A stretch of 64,000 nucleotides of DNA from Vreelandella jeotgali Hwa (GTDB lineage Bacteria > Pseudomonadota > Gammaproteobacteria > Pseudomonadales > Halomonadaceae): NCBI RefSeq assembly GCF_000334215.1, contig NZ_AMQY01000003.1:57843-121842 (forward strand), in the 5' to 3' direction. The translations under genes were made by a program, and so were the position numbers. This document shows positions 34,892 to 43,266 of the stretch, piece by piece. Each line of letters starts with the position of its first letter. The first letter of the stretch is position 1. The notes beneath the pieces were generated by a model. It did no database searches. It was not told the origin of the DNA and saw nothing but the letters and a program-made list of their open reading frames with translations.

Positions 34892-35323
34892 ATGTACTTA
34901 TGGGTGAAGGCCATTCACCTCATGGCCGTTGTGACATGGTTTGCTGCGCTGTTTTATCTCCCGCGCCTTTACGTTTACCACGCCATTGCCCGGGACAAGG
35001 GCGAAAACGCCAGCATGAACACTTTCAAGACCATGGAGCGCAAGCTGTATCGCGGCATCATGACGCCGTCGATGATTGCGGTCATCGTGCTGGGTATCGC
35101 TCTGCTGGCGCTACAGCCCCATTGGCTCAGCCAGGGCTGGATGCACGCCAAGCTGTTCTTCGTGGTGCTGCTGATCGCCTACCACCACGTCTGCCTGATC
35201 TATCTCAAGCAGTTTGCCGAGGATCGCTGCTCGCGTTCCCAGGTGTTTTTCCGCTGGTTTAACGAGCTGCCGGTGCTGGCGCTGGTAGCAATCATGATTT
35301 TTGCCGTGGTCAAGCCCTTTTAA
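34892..35323 (+). CDS. hemJ: Protoporphyrinogen IX oxidase HemJ
   Basis: A 143-residue membrane protein with four hydrophobic segments, the HemJ/UPF0093 length and pattern. The conserved N-terminal histidine lies in WVKAIHLMAVVTWFA and YLPRLYVYHA follows. It performs the penultimate step of haem synthesis in many Gram-negative bacteria that lack HemG and HemY. AAGGAG precedes the ATG. Its stop overlaps the thiD start by one base. Confidence 0.9.
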   Translation: MYLWVKAIHLMAVVTWFAALFYLPRLYVYHAIARDKGENASMNTFKTMERKLYRGIMTPSMIAVIVLGIALLALQPHWLSQGWMHAKLFFVVLLIAYHHVCLIYLKQFAEDRCSRSQVFFRWFNELPVLALVAIMIFAVVKPF

Positions 35324-36126
35324 TGGCGCGCCCGCTGCCTCCTGCGGTGCTGGTGCTGGCCGGGCATGACCCCACCAGCGGTGCCGGACTGGTGGCCGAC
35401 AGCGAAGCCGTGGCCGCCAACGGCGGCTGGGCGCTCACCGTGCCCACGGCGCTGACCGTGCAAAACGGCGATAATGTGCGCCGGGTGGTGCCCGTCGACT
35501 CGGCAATCATGCAGGAAACCGTCGATACGCTCGGCGATATGCCGGTGGCGGCGATCAAGATCGGCCTGCTGGCCGATGCGGCGACGCTCGACGCGGCGGC
35601 GCGGATCGTGCGCCGCTTTCCCGGCGTACCGGTGGTGATCGACCCGGTGCTCAAGGCCGGCGGCGGGGCCGAGTTATCCACTCCCGATCTGTGCCAACGC
35701 TTTGTGGATAACCTGATCGGGCAGGCGGATATCCTCACGCCCAACCGCCACGAGCTCGCCCGGTTGACGCCCGAGCTGCCGGATGACAACGACACCGAAC
35801 GCGCCGTGGCGCTGCTCTCGGCCGGCTGCCAGGGCGTGCTGGTGACCGCCACCGACGATCCGCTGCCGAGCAGCAACGACGCAACGGTCACCCACACCCT
35901 GCACACGCCGGACAACGCCCGCCAGTGGCAGTGGCCGCGTCTGGCGGCCGCCTATCACGGCTCCGGCTGCACCCTGGCCGCTGCGCTGGCCACTCGGTTG
36001 GCCGCCGGTGATACGCTGACTGTTGCCTGCGAGCAGGCGCAGCATTTCGCCTGGCAAAGCCTGTCACACGGTTACCGGCCGGCGCACGGCCAGCGTTTGC
36101 CCAATCGCTTTTTTGCGTATCGTTAA
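35323..36126 (+). CDS. thiD: Hydroxymethylpyrimidine/phosphomethylpyrimidine kinase
   Basis: A 267-residue ribokinase-fold kinase of thiamine synthesis. Motifs are GHDPTSGAGLVADSEA at the N terminus, IKIGLLAD, VVIDPVLKA, ILTPNRHE and the C-terminal anion hole HGSGCTLAAALA. The first motif has GHDPTSGAG against the usual GSDPSGGAG. It overlaps hemJ by one base, and hemL follows after 153 bases. No thiE lies between thiD and hemL. Confidence 0.9.
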   Translation: MARPLPPAVLVLAGHDPTSGAGLVADSEAVAANGGWALTVPTALTVQNGDNVRRVVPVDSAIMQETVDTLGDMPVAAIKIGLLADAATLDAAARIVRRFPGVPVVIDPVLKAGGGAELSTPDLCQRFVDNLIGQADILTPNRHELARLTPELPDDNDTERAVALLSAGCQGVLVTATDDPLPSSNDATVTHTLHTPDNARQWQWPRLAAAYHGSGCTLAAALATRLAAGDTLTVACEQAQHFAWQSLSHGYRPAHGQRLPNRFFAYR

Positions 36127-36279
36127 TGGCCGGCCGGGGTTTTTCTGCCACGCTTGGCGGGATCGCAGCTTTTTTGGCCCATATTCCCGGCGGTCCACAT
36201 CGACCTGTATCGCCGACCCCATCGCTAATTTCTATCGCCAACCCTTATCGACCCACACTTGTTCACAAGAGAGGATTCC

Positions 36280-37563
36280 ATGACGACTTCCGCTGAACTG
36301 TTTGAGCTGGCCAGCCGCCGTATTCCCGGCGGTATCAACTCCCCGGTGCGTGCGTTCAAGGGCATGCATCGTCCGCCGGTGTTCATGGAGCGCGCCCAGG
36401 ACGCCTACCTGTTTGACGTGGAAGGCAACCGCTACGTGGACTATGTCAGCTCCTGGGGGCCGATGATTACCGGCCACGCGGACCGCGACGTGCTCGCCGC
36501 CGTCCGCGCCCGGCTGGATAACGGCCTGTCGTTCGGTACGCCCACCGAGGTGGAAACCACCATGGCCGACCTCATCTGCGAGATGATTCCGAGCATGGAA
36601 ATGGTGCGCATGACCAGCTCGGGAACCGAGGCGACGATGTCGGCGATCCGCCTGGCGCGGGGCTATACCGGCCGCGACAAGATCGTCAAGTTTGAAGGCA
36701 ACTACCACGGCCACTCGGATTCGCTGCTGGTCAAGGCCGGCTCCGGCGCGCTGACCCACGGCGTGCCCAACTCCCCCGGGGTGCCGGCGTCGCTGGCCGA
36801 GCATACGGTGACGCTGTCGTTCAACGACCCCGACGGCGTCGAGGCCTGCTTTGACGAAATCGGCGACCAGGTCGCCTGCGTCATTGTCGAGCCGGTGGCC
36901 GGCAACATGAACTGCATTCCTTCACAGCCCGAGTTTCTCGAGACCCTGCGCCGGGTGTGCAACGAGCACGGCAGTCTGCTGATTTTCGACGAGGTCATGA
37001 CCGGTTTCCGCGTGGCCATGGGCGGTGCCCAGGCGCACTACGGCGTGACCCCGGACCTGACCTGCCTGGGCAAGATCGTCGGCGGCGGCATGCCGGTGGG
37101 CGCCTTCGGCGGCAGCCGTCAGATCATGGAGCAGATCTCGCCGCTGGGGCCGGTGTATCACGCCGGTACGCTGTCGGGGAATCCGCTGGCCATGGCCGCG
37201 GGCACCACGCTGCTGACCAAGCTTCAGGTGCCGGGCTTCCACGATGCCCTGACCCAGCGCGTCGATACCCTGCTCAGCGGGCTTCAGGAGCGCGCCGACG
37301 CTGCCGGCGTGCCTCTGGTAACGCAGTCCGCCGGCGGCATGTTCGGGCTGTTTTTCACCGCCCAAAGCCGGGTGGATAACTTCGCCCAGGCCACCGCCTG
37401 CGATCCCGACGCCTTCCGCCGCTTTTTCACCGGCATGCTCGACCAGGGCGTATATCTGGCGCCTTCGGCGTTCGAGGCGGGATTCATGTCCAGCGCCCAT
37501 ACCGCCGAAGATATCCAGCACACCCTGGACGCCGCCGAAAGCGTCTTTGCCAGCATGACCTGA
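36280..37563 (+). CDS. hemL: Glutamate-1-semialdehyde 2,1-aminomutase
   Basis: A 427-residue class III PLP aminotransferase that makes 5-aminolevulinate in the C5 haem pathway. Family segments include [15 protein letters not shown] near the start, the aspartate of [12 protein letters not shown] and the PLP lysine in [17 protein letters not shown] use the ATG at 36280 with AGAGAGGA upstream. hemJ, hemL and hemW lie within 5 kb, so haem functions are loosely clustered. A strong terminator follows. Confidence 0.97.
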   Translation: MTTSAELFELASRRIPGGINSPVRAFKGMHRPPVFMERAQDAYLFDVEGNRYVDYVSSWGPMITGHADRDVLAAVRARLDNGLSFGTPTEVETTMADLICEMIPSMEMVRMTSSGTEATMSAIRLARGYTGRDKIVKFEGNYHGHSDSLLVKAGSGALTHGVPNSPGVPASLAEHTVTLSFNDPDGVEACFDEIGDQVACVIVEPVAGNMNCIPSQPEFLETLRRVCNEHGSLLIFDEVMTGFRVAMGGAQAHYGVTPDLTCLGKIVGGGMPVGAFGGSRQIMEQISPLGPVYHAGTLSGNPLAMAAGTTLLTKLQVPGFHDALTQRVDTLLSGLQERADAAGVPLVTQSAGGMFGLFFTAQSRVDNFAQATACDPDAFRRFFTGMLDQGVYLAPSAFEAGFMSSAHTAEDIQHTLDAAESVFASMT

Positions 37564-37622
37564 GCCGTAGCGCCGTTTCGGCAACTTTGACGCCGGCAAC
37601 CGCCCGGCGCCTGTCGCAGAAG

Positions 37623-37648
37623 CCGCCCGTCACGTCGGGCGGTTTTTT
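37623..37648 (+). terminator. Rho-independent terminator after hemL
   Basis: CCGCCCG and CGGGCGG form a perfect 7-base stem around a six-base loop, followed by six T residues, 60 bases after the hemL stop. Confidence 0.92.
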
Positions 37649-37730
37649 GTCCGTGAAATACCCGCCGGGTGGCGCTCTTTTGGTCAGCCGGTGCACGGCG
37701 TACACTGGCCGGCCACCAGGGAGACACACC

Positions 37731-38351
37731 ATGACCGCAACACGCACCCTGATACTTGCCAGCGGCAATGCCGGCAAGCTCAAGGAATTCGACCGGATAC
37801 TGCAGCCGCTGGGGCTGGATGTCCGTCCCCAGGCAGACTTCAGCGTTCCCGATGTTGAAGAAACCGGGCTCACCTTTGTGGAAAACGCCCTGCTCAAGGC
37901 CCGCGAGGCCAGCCGAGTCAGCGGTCTGCCGGCGCTGGCGGATGATTCCGGCCTGGCGGTTGATGCGCTGAACGGGCAGCCGGGTATCTATTCCGCGCGC
38001 TACGCCGGCGAGCCCAAAAGTGACGCGCGCAACAACGCCCAACTGCTGGAAGCGCTGGCCGACTGCCGCGACGGTCGGCAGCGCTCTGCGCGCTACTGGT
38101 GCGTGCTGGTCTACTTGCGCCGCGCCGATGATCCGGTGCCGATCATCGTTCAGCGCAGCTGGGAAGGCGAGGTTTTGTCTCAGGCTCGCGGCGAAGGCGG
38201 TTTTGGATACGACCCATTGTTCTGGCTGCCCTGTCAGGCCATGAGCGCCGCCGAGCTGCCGGCCGATGACAAAAACCGTTTAAGCCACCGCGGCCGCGCC
38301 ATGCAGGCGCTGGTCGACGCCCTCCAGGCCGCCTACGGCAAGGCGGGTTAA
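37731..38351 (+). CDS. rdgB: XTP/dITP diphosphatase (non-canonical purine NTP pyrophosphatase)
   Basis: A 206-residue RdgB/HAM1 protein that hydrolyses dITP, XTP and ITP to keep deaminated purines out of DNA. Motifs are LASGNAGKLKEF at the N terminus, LADDSGLAVDALNGQPGIYS and the C-terminal SHRGRAMQAL. The start ATG at 37731 follows a GGGAG site; a longer upstream frame runs through the hemL terminator and is not real. It is five bases from hemW, as in many gammaproteobacteria. Confidence 0.95.
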   Translation: MTATRTLILASGNAGKLKEFDRILQPLGLDVRPQADFSVPDVEETGLTFVENALLKAREASRVSGLPALADDSGLAVDALNGQPGIYSARYAGEPKSDARNNAQLLEALADCRDGRQRSARYWCVLVYLRRADDPVPIIVQRSWEGEVLSQARGEGGFGYDPLFWLPCQAMSAAELPADDKNRLSHRGRAMQALVDALQAAYGKAG

Positions 38352-38356
38352 GCGCG

Positions 38357-39529
38357 ATGGCCGCCTCCAATCTGCCGCCGCTGTCGCTGTATATCCACAC
38401 GCCCTGGTGCGTGCGCAAATGCCCCTACTGCGATTTCAACTCCCACGAATCGGGCCGCCGCGACCTGCCGGAAAGCGACTACCTGGCAGCACTGCTGAAA
38501 GACCTGGATCAGGACCTGGCGCTGGCCGGTGAACGCGAGCTGGTCGCGATTTTTATCGGCGGCGGCACGCCGAGCCTGCTGTCGCCGGCGTTTTATCAGA
38601 CCCTGCTCGCCGAAGTCGGCAAGCGCCTGACGCTGGCTGCGGATATTGAAATCACTCTGGAAGCCAACCCCGGCACCACCGAGCGCCACCGCTTCAGCGG
38701 CTATCGGGACGCCGGTATCAACCGGCTGTCGCTGGGTGTGCAAAGTTTTCAGACCCAACAGCTGACAGCGCTGGGGCGCATCCACGGCGGTGATGAGGCC
38801 ATCCACGCAGTGGGTCAGGCCCGCGACGCCGGGTTCGACAATATCAATATCGACATCATGCACGGCCTGCCGGACCAGACGCCGGCGCTGGCGCTGGACG
38901 ATCTGGAGCAGGCGCTGGCGCTGAAGCCCGAGCATCTGTCCTGGTATCAGCTCACGGTGGAGCCCAATACGGCGTTCCATGCTCGGCCGCCGCAGCTGCC
39001 CGAAGACGACACCCTCGCCGATATCAACGACCTGGGTCATCAACGGCTGGAGCAGGCGGGATATTCACGCTACGAAATTTCGGCCTATGCCCGCCCTGGT
39101 CGGCATAGCCGGCATAACCTCAACTACTGGACCTTTGGCGATTATCTGGGCATCGGGGCCGGCGCCCACGGCAAGCTCAGCCGGATTGATGACCAGGGCG
39201 AATGGATCATCGAACGGCGCTGGAAAACCCGCCAGCCAACTGCCTACTTGCAGCGCCGGCACGACATGCGCGGCTTTGTCGCCGGCAAGCAGAGGGTAGC
39301 GGAGGACGAGCTGCCGCTGGAGTTCTGCATGAATGCGCTGAGGTTGACCGACGGCGTGGATGCAGCACTCTGGCAGCGACATACGGGGCAACCCTGGGCC
39401 GTATTACAGAAACAGTTACAGGGCAGCGTGAAAAAAGGACTTTTGCAGGAAACCGCCAAAATGTTACGACCCACGCCTCGGGGTTTATTATTCTTGAACG
39501 AACTGTTGGCGGATATCAGCGACGGCTGA
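38357..39529 (+). CDS. hemW: Radical SAM haem chaperone HemW
   Basis: A 390-residue HemN-like radical SAM protein. The 4Fe-4S binding CVRKCPYC places cysteines at residues 18, 22 and 25; GGGTPSLL and EANPGTTE follow, and the C-terminal HemN domain is complete. HemW lacks coproporphyrinogen oxidase activity and delivers haem to respiratory proteins. It is co-transcribed with rdgB. Confidence 0.93.
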   Translation: MAASNLPPLSLYIHTPWCVRKCPYCDFNSHESGRRDLPESDYLAALLKDLDQDLALAGERELVAIFIGGGTPSLLSPAFYQTLLAEVGKRLTLAADIEITLEANPGTTERHRFSGYRDAGINRLSLGVQSFQTQQLTALGRIHGGDEAIHAVGQARDAGFDNINIDIMHGLPDQTPALALDDLEQALALKPEHLSWYQLTVEPNTAFHARPPQLPEDDTLADINDLGHQRLEQAGYSRYEISAYARPGRHSRHNLNYWTFGDYLGIGAGAHGKLSRIDDQGEWIIERRWKTRQPTAYLQRRHDMRGFVAGKQRVAEDELPLEFCMNALRLTDGVDAALWQRHTGQPWAVLQKQLQGSVKKGLLQETAKMLRPTPRGLLFLNELLADISDG

Positions 39530-39579
39530 GACACGACGCCGATGATGTTTCATGACCTCCCGAAAGAAAGGAGAGAGCA

Positions 39580-40314
39580 ATGCGAATGACGCGAGTAATG
39601 GCAACACTGGCAGCGGCTGTTCTGCTCGCCGGCTGTGCCGGCCAGGGCGGCTATAATAACCGCAACGGTGGCGGTGCTTCCACAACGGCCAAGGGCTCGG
39701 GCATCGGGGCGGCCATCGGTGCCGCCGCCGGCGCGCTGTCCGGTGACGGCAGCACCAGCCGCCGTGACCGTGCGCTGGTTGGCGCCGCCGTGGGCGCTGC
39801 CGCCGGGGCCGGCGTGGGGGCCTACATGGATCGCCAGGAAAAGGACCTGCGCCAGGGGCTGGAAGGGTCGCGCATCGAGGTGGATCGTCGCGGCGACGAC
39901 ATCGTGCTCAACATGCCCAGCAAGGTGACCTTCGGTTTTGACTCGTCCGATCTGTCGTCGCAGGCGGCAAACGCGCTCAATGAAGTATCCAGCGTGCTCG
40001 GCGAGTATCGCGACACCCGCGTCAACATCGGCGGCTATACCGACAGCACCGGGGATGCCGACTATAACCGGAAGCTTTCCGAACGCCGGGCAGAGTCCGT
40101 GGGTAACTATCTCGTACGCAACGGCGTTTCATCCTCGCGGCTGAATACCCGAGGCTACGGCGAGAACAACCCGGTGGCGAGCAACAATACCGATGCCGGT
40201 CGTGCCCAAAACCGCCGGGTGGAAATAACATTGACGCCCACCGAAGGCGCCGGCAATAACCGTGGCCGTGGCCAGAGCCAGGGTCGTGGGCAGGAGCAGC
40301 GTCGGCGTCGCTGA
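39580..40314 (+). CDS. OmpA-family lipoprotein (YiaD-like)
   Basis: A 244-residue protein with a lipoprotein signal and lipobox LLAGC (Cys19). A glycine/alanine-rich glycine-zipper segment follows (about residues 38-88, GIGAAIGAAAGAL and GAAVGAAAGAGVGAY). The OmpA C-terminal peptidoglycan-binding domain is at about residues 105-225, with GYTDSTGDADYN and LSERRAESV. The tail is unusual: Arg, Gly and Gln repeats ending in RRRR. It probably anchors outer membrane to peptidoglycan. AAAGGAGAG precedes the ATG. An insertion sequence begins 46 bases downstream. Confidence 0.9.
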   Translation: MRMTRVMATLAAAVLLAGCAGQGGYNNRNGGGASTTAKGSGIGAAIGAAAGALSGDGSTSRRDRALVGAAVGAAAGAGVGAYMDRQEKDLRQGLEGSRIEVDRRGDDIVLNMPSKVTFGFDSSDLSSQAANALNEVSSVLGEYRDTRVNIGGYTDSTGDADYNRKLSERRAESVGNYLVRNGVSSSRLNTRGYGENNPVASNNTDAGRAQNRRVEITLTPTEGAGNNRGRGQSQGRGQEQRRRR

Positions 40315-40410
40315 TGCCGCAGGCTGCCAATTGCCAGGCCAAAGCCCGTCATGTTGACTCTGAACTGCACCCCGAAAGTTGGACATCATCCAACCTTCGG
40401 GGTGTTTTTG

Positions 40411-40881
40411 ATGGCGAAATATGACGAGAGCTTCAAGCTGCGGGTTATTCAGCAGTGTTTACGCGAGGACATCAGCCAGGGGGAAGTGGCTCGCCAGTAT
40501 GGCGTGGATGTGTCCACCATCCGGCAATGGCTGGCAACCTATCGACAGCATGGCGTGTCGGGCCTGCGCAAGAAGTACAGTCACCACAGTGCGGCCTTCA
40601 AGCGGGAGGTGCTTGAGCGAATGTGGCGGGATGGCTTGTCACAACGCCAGGCTGCGGCCCTGTTCGATATCCGTGAGCGCAGCGCTATTGGCAGATGGGA
40701 GCGTCAGTACCATAGTGGGGGTCTGACTGCCCTGGAACCTCAGCGCAAAGGACGCCGCCCGATGTCAAAGAAGCCTCCTTCACCGCCCCTACCTGATAAA
40801 GAGCGCTCTCAAGAGGCGTTGCTGAAAGAACTCGCCTACCTGCGTGCCGAGAACGCCTATCTAAAAAGCTCGATGCCTTGA
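40411..40881 (+). CDS. IS3-family transposase OrfA
   Basis: A 156-residue protein with two helix-turn-helix domains. The first is at about residues 8-45 (SQGEVARQYGVDVSTIRQWL). The second lies at about 65-100 (LSQRQAAALFDIRERSAIGRW). It ends in a leucine-rich stretch, ELAYLRAENAYLK, typical of the leucine zipper of OrfA. Near its end TCTAAAAAGCTC contains an A6G-type slippery run where a -1 shift would continue the frame, as in IS150. It binds the ends for transposition. Confidence 0.88.
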   Translation: MAKYDESFKLRVIQQCLREDISQGEVARQYGVDVSTIRQWLATYRQHGVSGLRKKYSHHSAAFKREVLERMWRDGLSQRQAAALFDIRERSAIGRWERQYHSGGLTALEPQRKGRRPMSKKPPSPPLPDKERSQEALLKELAYLRAENAYLKSSMP

Positions 40882-40957
40882 TCCAGGCAGAGCAGGACGT
40901 GGCGCGAGGCAAAAAGCGCAAGTCGTCCAGGGATTAAGGCATGAGCACACCCTCGCC

Positions 40958-41764
40958 TTGCTGCTGCGAGCGGCCGGTCTCTCGCGCAGCACGTTTTACT
41001 ATCAACGCAAGGCCCAGAACACCGGTGACAAATACGCGGCTCTGAAAACGCGTATACGCCAAATCTACGACCACCATCGGGGGCGTTACGGTTACCGTCG
41101 CATCACCGCGGCCTTGAAACAGGCGGGCGAGACAGTCAACCACAAGACCGTGCAGCGACTGATGAAGAGTCTGGGCCTGAGGTCACTGGTACGCCGAAAA
41201 CGATACCGATCCTATCGAGGAAGCGCAGGACGAATCGCGCCCAATCTGCTCGATCGTCAGTTCCAGGCACAACGTCCGAACCAGAAGTGGGTCACCGATA
41301 TCACGGAGTTCAGCGTCAACGGCCAGAAGCTCTATCTATCGCCGGTCATGGATCTCTATAACGGCGAAATCGTGGCCTACCAGACCGGCAAGCGCCCCGT
41401 GCTCTCCCTGGTGATCGATATGATGCACAAGGCGTTGACTCGGTTGGAGCCAGCGGACAAGCCGCAGCTGCACTCCGATCAAGGCTGGCATTATCAGCAC
41501 CCGGCTTACCGGCGCTTGCTGAAGGAGCGATCCCTGATTCAAAGCATGTCACGTAAAGGCAACTGCCTGGACAATGCAGCGATGGAGAGCTTTTTTGGCA
41601 CCCTCAAGGCCGAGTACTTTTATCTGAATCGGTTCGAGACGCTTGAGCAACTGCAGCGAGGACTCGACCACTACATCCACTACTATAATCACGAACGCAT
41701 TAAGTTGACGCTAAAAGGCCTGAGCCCTGTGCAGTACAGGACTCAGGCCTTGGGTGCCAGCTAA
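40958..41764 (+). pseudogene. IS3-family transposase OrfB, frame-broken upstream
   Basis: The frame encodes about 268 residues of the IS3 OrfB integrase: N-terminal HTH_21 segment (GRYGYRRITAALKQAG) and DDE domain, with DITEF giving the first Asp, HSDQGWHY the second and AMESFFGTLKAE the Glu. The -1 frame leaving orfA reads LKKLDALIQAEQDVARGKKR, then KSSRD and stop at 40935-40937. The OrfB frame carries on as QGLRHEHTLALLLRAAGLSR in a different register. One extra G in the CCAGGGATTAAGG run (40928-40940) would join them as SSRGLRHEH. So one base appears lost and the OrfAB fusion cannot form. A sequencing error would give the same picture. Confidence 0.65.
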
Positions 41765-41892
41765 ATGAACCGTCCAACTTTATGGGGTCAGTTCAGTTCT
41801 CGCCTGGTCGGCAACGTGCCGTTAAGCGATCAGCATCCGGGGAAGGTGTCAACCGCTGGCTCAAGTCAAGCGATGTCCGGCCGATGAAGCGA

Positions 41893-41937
41893 TTATGCAG
41901 GGCAAAGTCATGCAGAGAAAAGTCATGCAGGGCATTT
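41893..41937 (+). repeat. Three tandem 15-base repeats
   Basis: Three units in a row, TTATGCAGGGCAAAG, TCATGCAGAGAAAAG and TCATGCAGGGCATTT, end 13 bases before the start of the calcium-loop protein gene, in the 155-base gap after the insertion sequence. Their function is unknown; a promoter-proximal binding site or a slippage product are both possible. Confidence 0.7.
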
Positions 41938-41950
41938 CAACGGGGGTCGC

Positions 41951-43102
41951 ATGCAGGTCATCAATTCCAGTATTCAGTTGGCCGGCGAGCATTCGCTGAC
42001 CCGGCAATCATCGACCCGGGAAGCATTGCGCGCCTGGGTAGGCGGCTCGCCGCCGGATGCCACAGCGTCACGGTCGGAGGATGACGCCCCGGCCGCTTCC
42101 ACGCGGGTTACTCTGTCGTCGGCCTCGCGTGAAGCCGCCGTCGCGGCGGCAAAAGCCGAGGCGCAATCCGAGGCTGAAAAAAGCTCGGCCGGTCCGGCAG
42201 AGGGCAAGGCAGCGGAAGGCTCCGACGCCGCTGGCGAAATCGAAAATGCGATGGATGAGGTGCGTAACGACCCCGGTATGCGCGCGTTGATCTCGGTGGT
42301 GGAAACGCTCACGGACAGGAAGGTCGAGCTGCTGTCTCCCGAGGCCGTGGCGAAAATGGATGCCGCCCGTGAAGCGTCCGAATCCGCCGACACTCCCCCG
42401 GAGGAAGCTGCCGAAACGTCCGAGGCATCGCAGGGCTGGGGCGTCGAGTATGAGCGCCATACCCGCGTCCATGAAGCCGAGCAGACCGACTTTTCCGCCC
42501 GGGGTGTGATCAATACCGCCGACGGCCGCTCGCTCGACTTCAGCCTCGATTTGCAGATGCAGCGCTCCTTTACACAGCAGACGGATACCTATTTTGCCGC
42601 GGGTGACGGCGAACAGGTCGATCCGCTGGTGATCAATCTCGACGGCAATGCCGCGGACCTGGTAGGTCAGAAGATGGCGTTTGACCTGGATGCCGACGGC
42701 GAAGAAGACAACATTTCCGTGGTGGATGCGGGCAGCGGTTTTCTGGCGCTGGATCGTAACGGCAACGGCCGAATTGATGACGGCTCGGAACTGTTCGGGC
42801 CGCAAAGCGGCGACGGTTTTGCCGATCTGGCGGCCCACGACGAGGATGGCAACGGCTGGATCGATGAGCAGGATCCCGTTTTTGCCCGGCTGCGTATCTG
42901 GCGCCAGGACGCGTCGGGTGACATGCACCAGGAGACGCTGGCGGAGAACGGCGTCGGCGCTCTGGGGCTGGATAACGCCGCTACGCCGTTTGAACTCAAT
43001 GACAGCAATTATCAGCAGGATGGCCAAATACGCAGCAGCGGTGTCTATCTGAAGGAAAACGGCGCCGTTGATACGCTTCAGCATGTGGACCTGACCGTTT
43101 AA
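41951..43102 (+). CDS. Acidic protein with EF-hand-like calcium loops, function unknown
   Basis: A 383-residue acidic protein without a signal peptide. The first ~170 residues are low-complexity and Ala/Glu/Ser-rich, with coiled-coil character at about 60-110. A compact domain follows (about 215-330) with Asp-rich loops: DLDADGEED from residue 245, DRNGNGRIDDGSE from 268 and DEDGNGWIDEQD from 297, the last two fitting DxDxDG calcium loops. Proteins of this build (DPLVINLDG then loops) are known as hypothetical proteins in Pseudomonas-like bacteria; some are secreted by type I systems. GGGGGT precedes the ATG. The IS element lies just upstream. Confidence 0.75.
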   Translation: MQVINSSIQLAGEHSLTRQSSTREALRAWVGGSPPDATASRSEDDAPAASTRVTLSSASREAAVAAAKAEAQSEAEKSSAGPAEGKAAEGSDAAGEIENAMDEVRNDPGMRALISVVETLTDRKVELLSPEAVAKMDAAREASESADTPPEEAAETSEASQGWGVEYERHTRVHEAEQTDFSARGVINTADGRSLDFSLDLQMQRSFTQQTDTYFAAGDGEQVDPLVINLDGNAADLVGQKMAFDLDADGEEDNISVVDAGSGFLALDRNGNGRIDDGSELFGPQSGDGFADLAAHDEDGNGWIDEQDPVFARLRIWRQDASGDMHQETLAENGVGALGLDNAATPFELNDSNYQQDGQIRSSGVYLKENGAVDTLQHVDLTV

Positions 43103-43266
43103 AAGGCTCGGCACGCCGGGCCGCACGCTGCCGGTGCGGCTCGTGATATTGCCCAGTCGAGGCCCGTTGGGCCGCAACAGGGCGATTGCAGCCTTTCTTC
43201 AGGGCGCTTATCATTACGCGTTTTCTTCGCTTTTCCATCCTTCCCCCGCGCCCCAAGGTCCGTGCC
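43103..43266 (+). promoter_or_regulatory. Leader region of nhaD with a strong hairpin
   Basis: This 164-base gap holds CCGCAC and GTGCGG as a 6-base stem around a seven-base loop at 43121-43139. G/C-rich complementary blocks follow (GGCCCGTTGGGCC at about 43162). No T-run follows, so it is not a clear terminator. Structure upstream of a Na+/H+ antiporter could be a cation-sensing leader, but I cannot match it to a known riboswitch. Confidence 0.3.

Larger units (their letters stand above)
40361..41795 (+). mobile_element. IS3-family insertion sequence, IS150-like group
   Basis: About 1435 bases bounded by imperfect 24-base terminal inverted repeats: TGAACTGCACCCCGAAAG at the left, and TGAACTGACCCCATAAAG when the right end is read inward, both followed by TTGGAC. 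It holds two overlapping-type transposase frames in the IS150 arrangement. Flanking bases (CTC left, GTT right) do not form a 3-base target duplication, so the insertion may have rearranged. The copy is probably inactive because of a frameshift (see orfB). Confidence 0.88.

Noticed and set aside
36127..36279. Imperfect TATCGCC(A/G)ACCC-like repeats in the thiD-hemL spacer
   Set aside because: The matches are short and diverged, and could arise by chance in GC-rich DNA.
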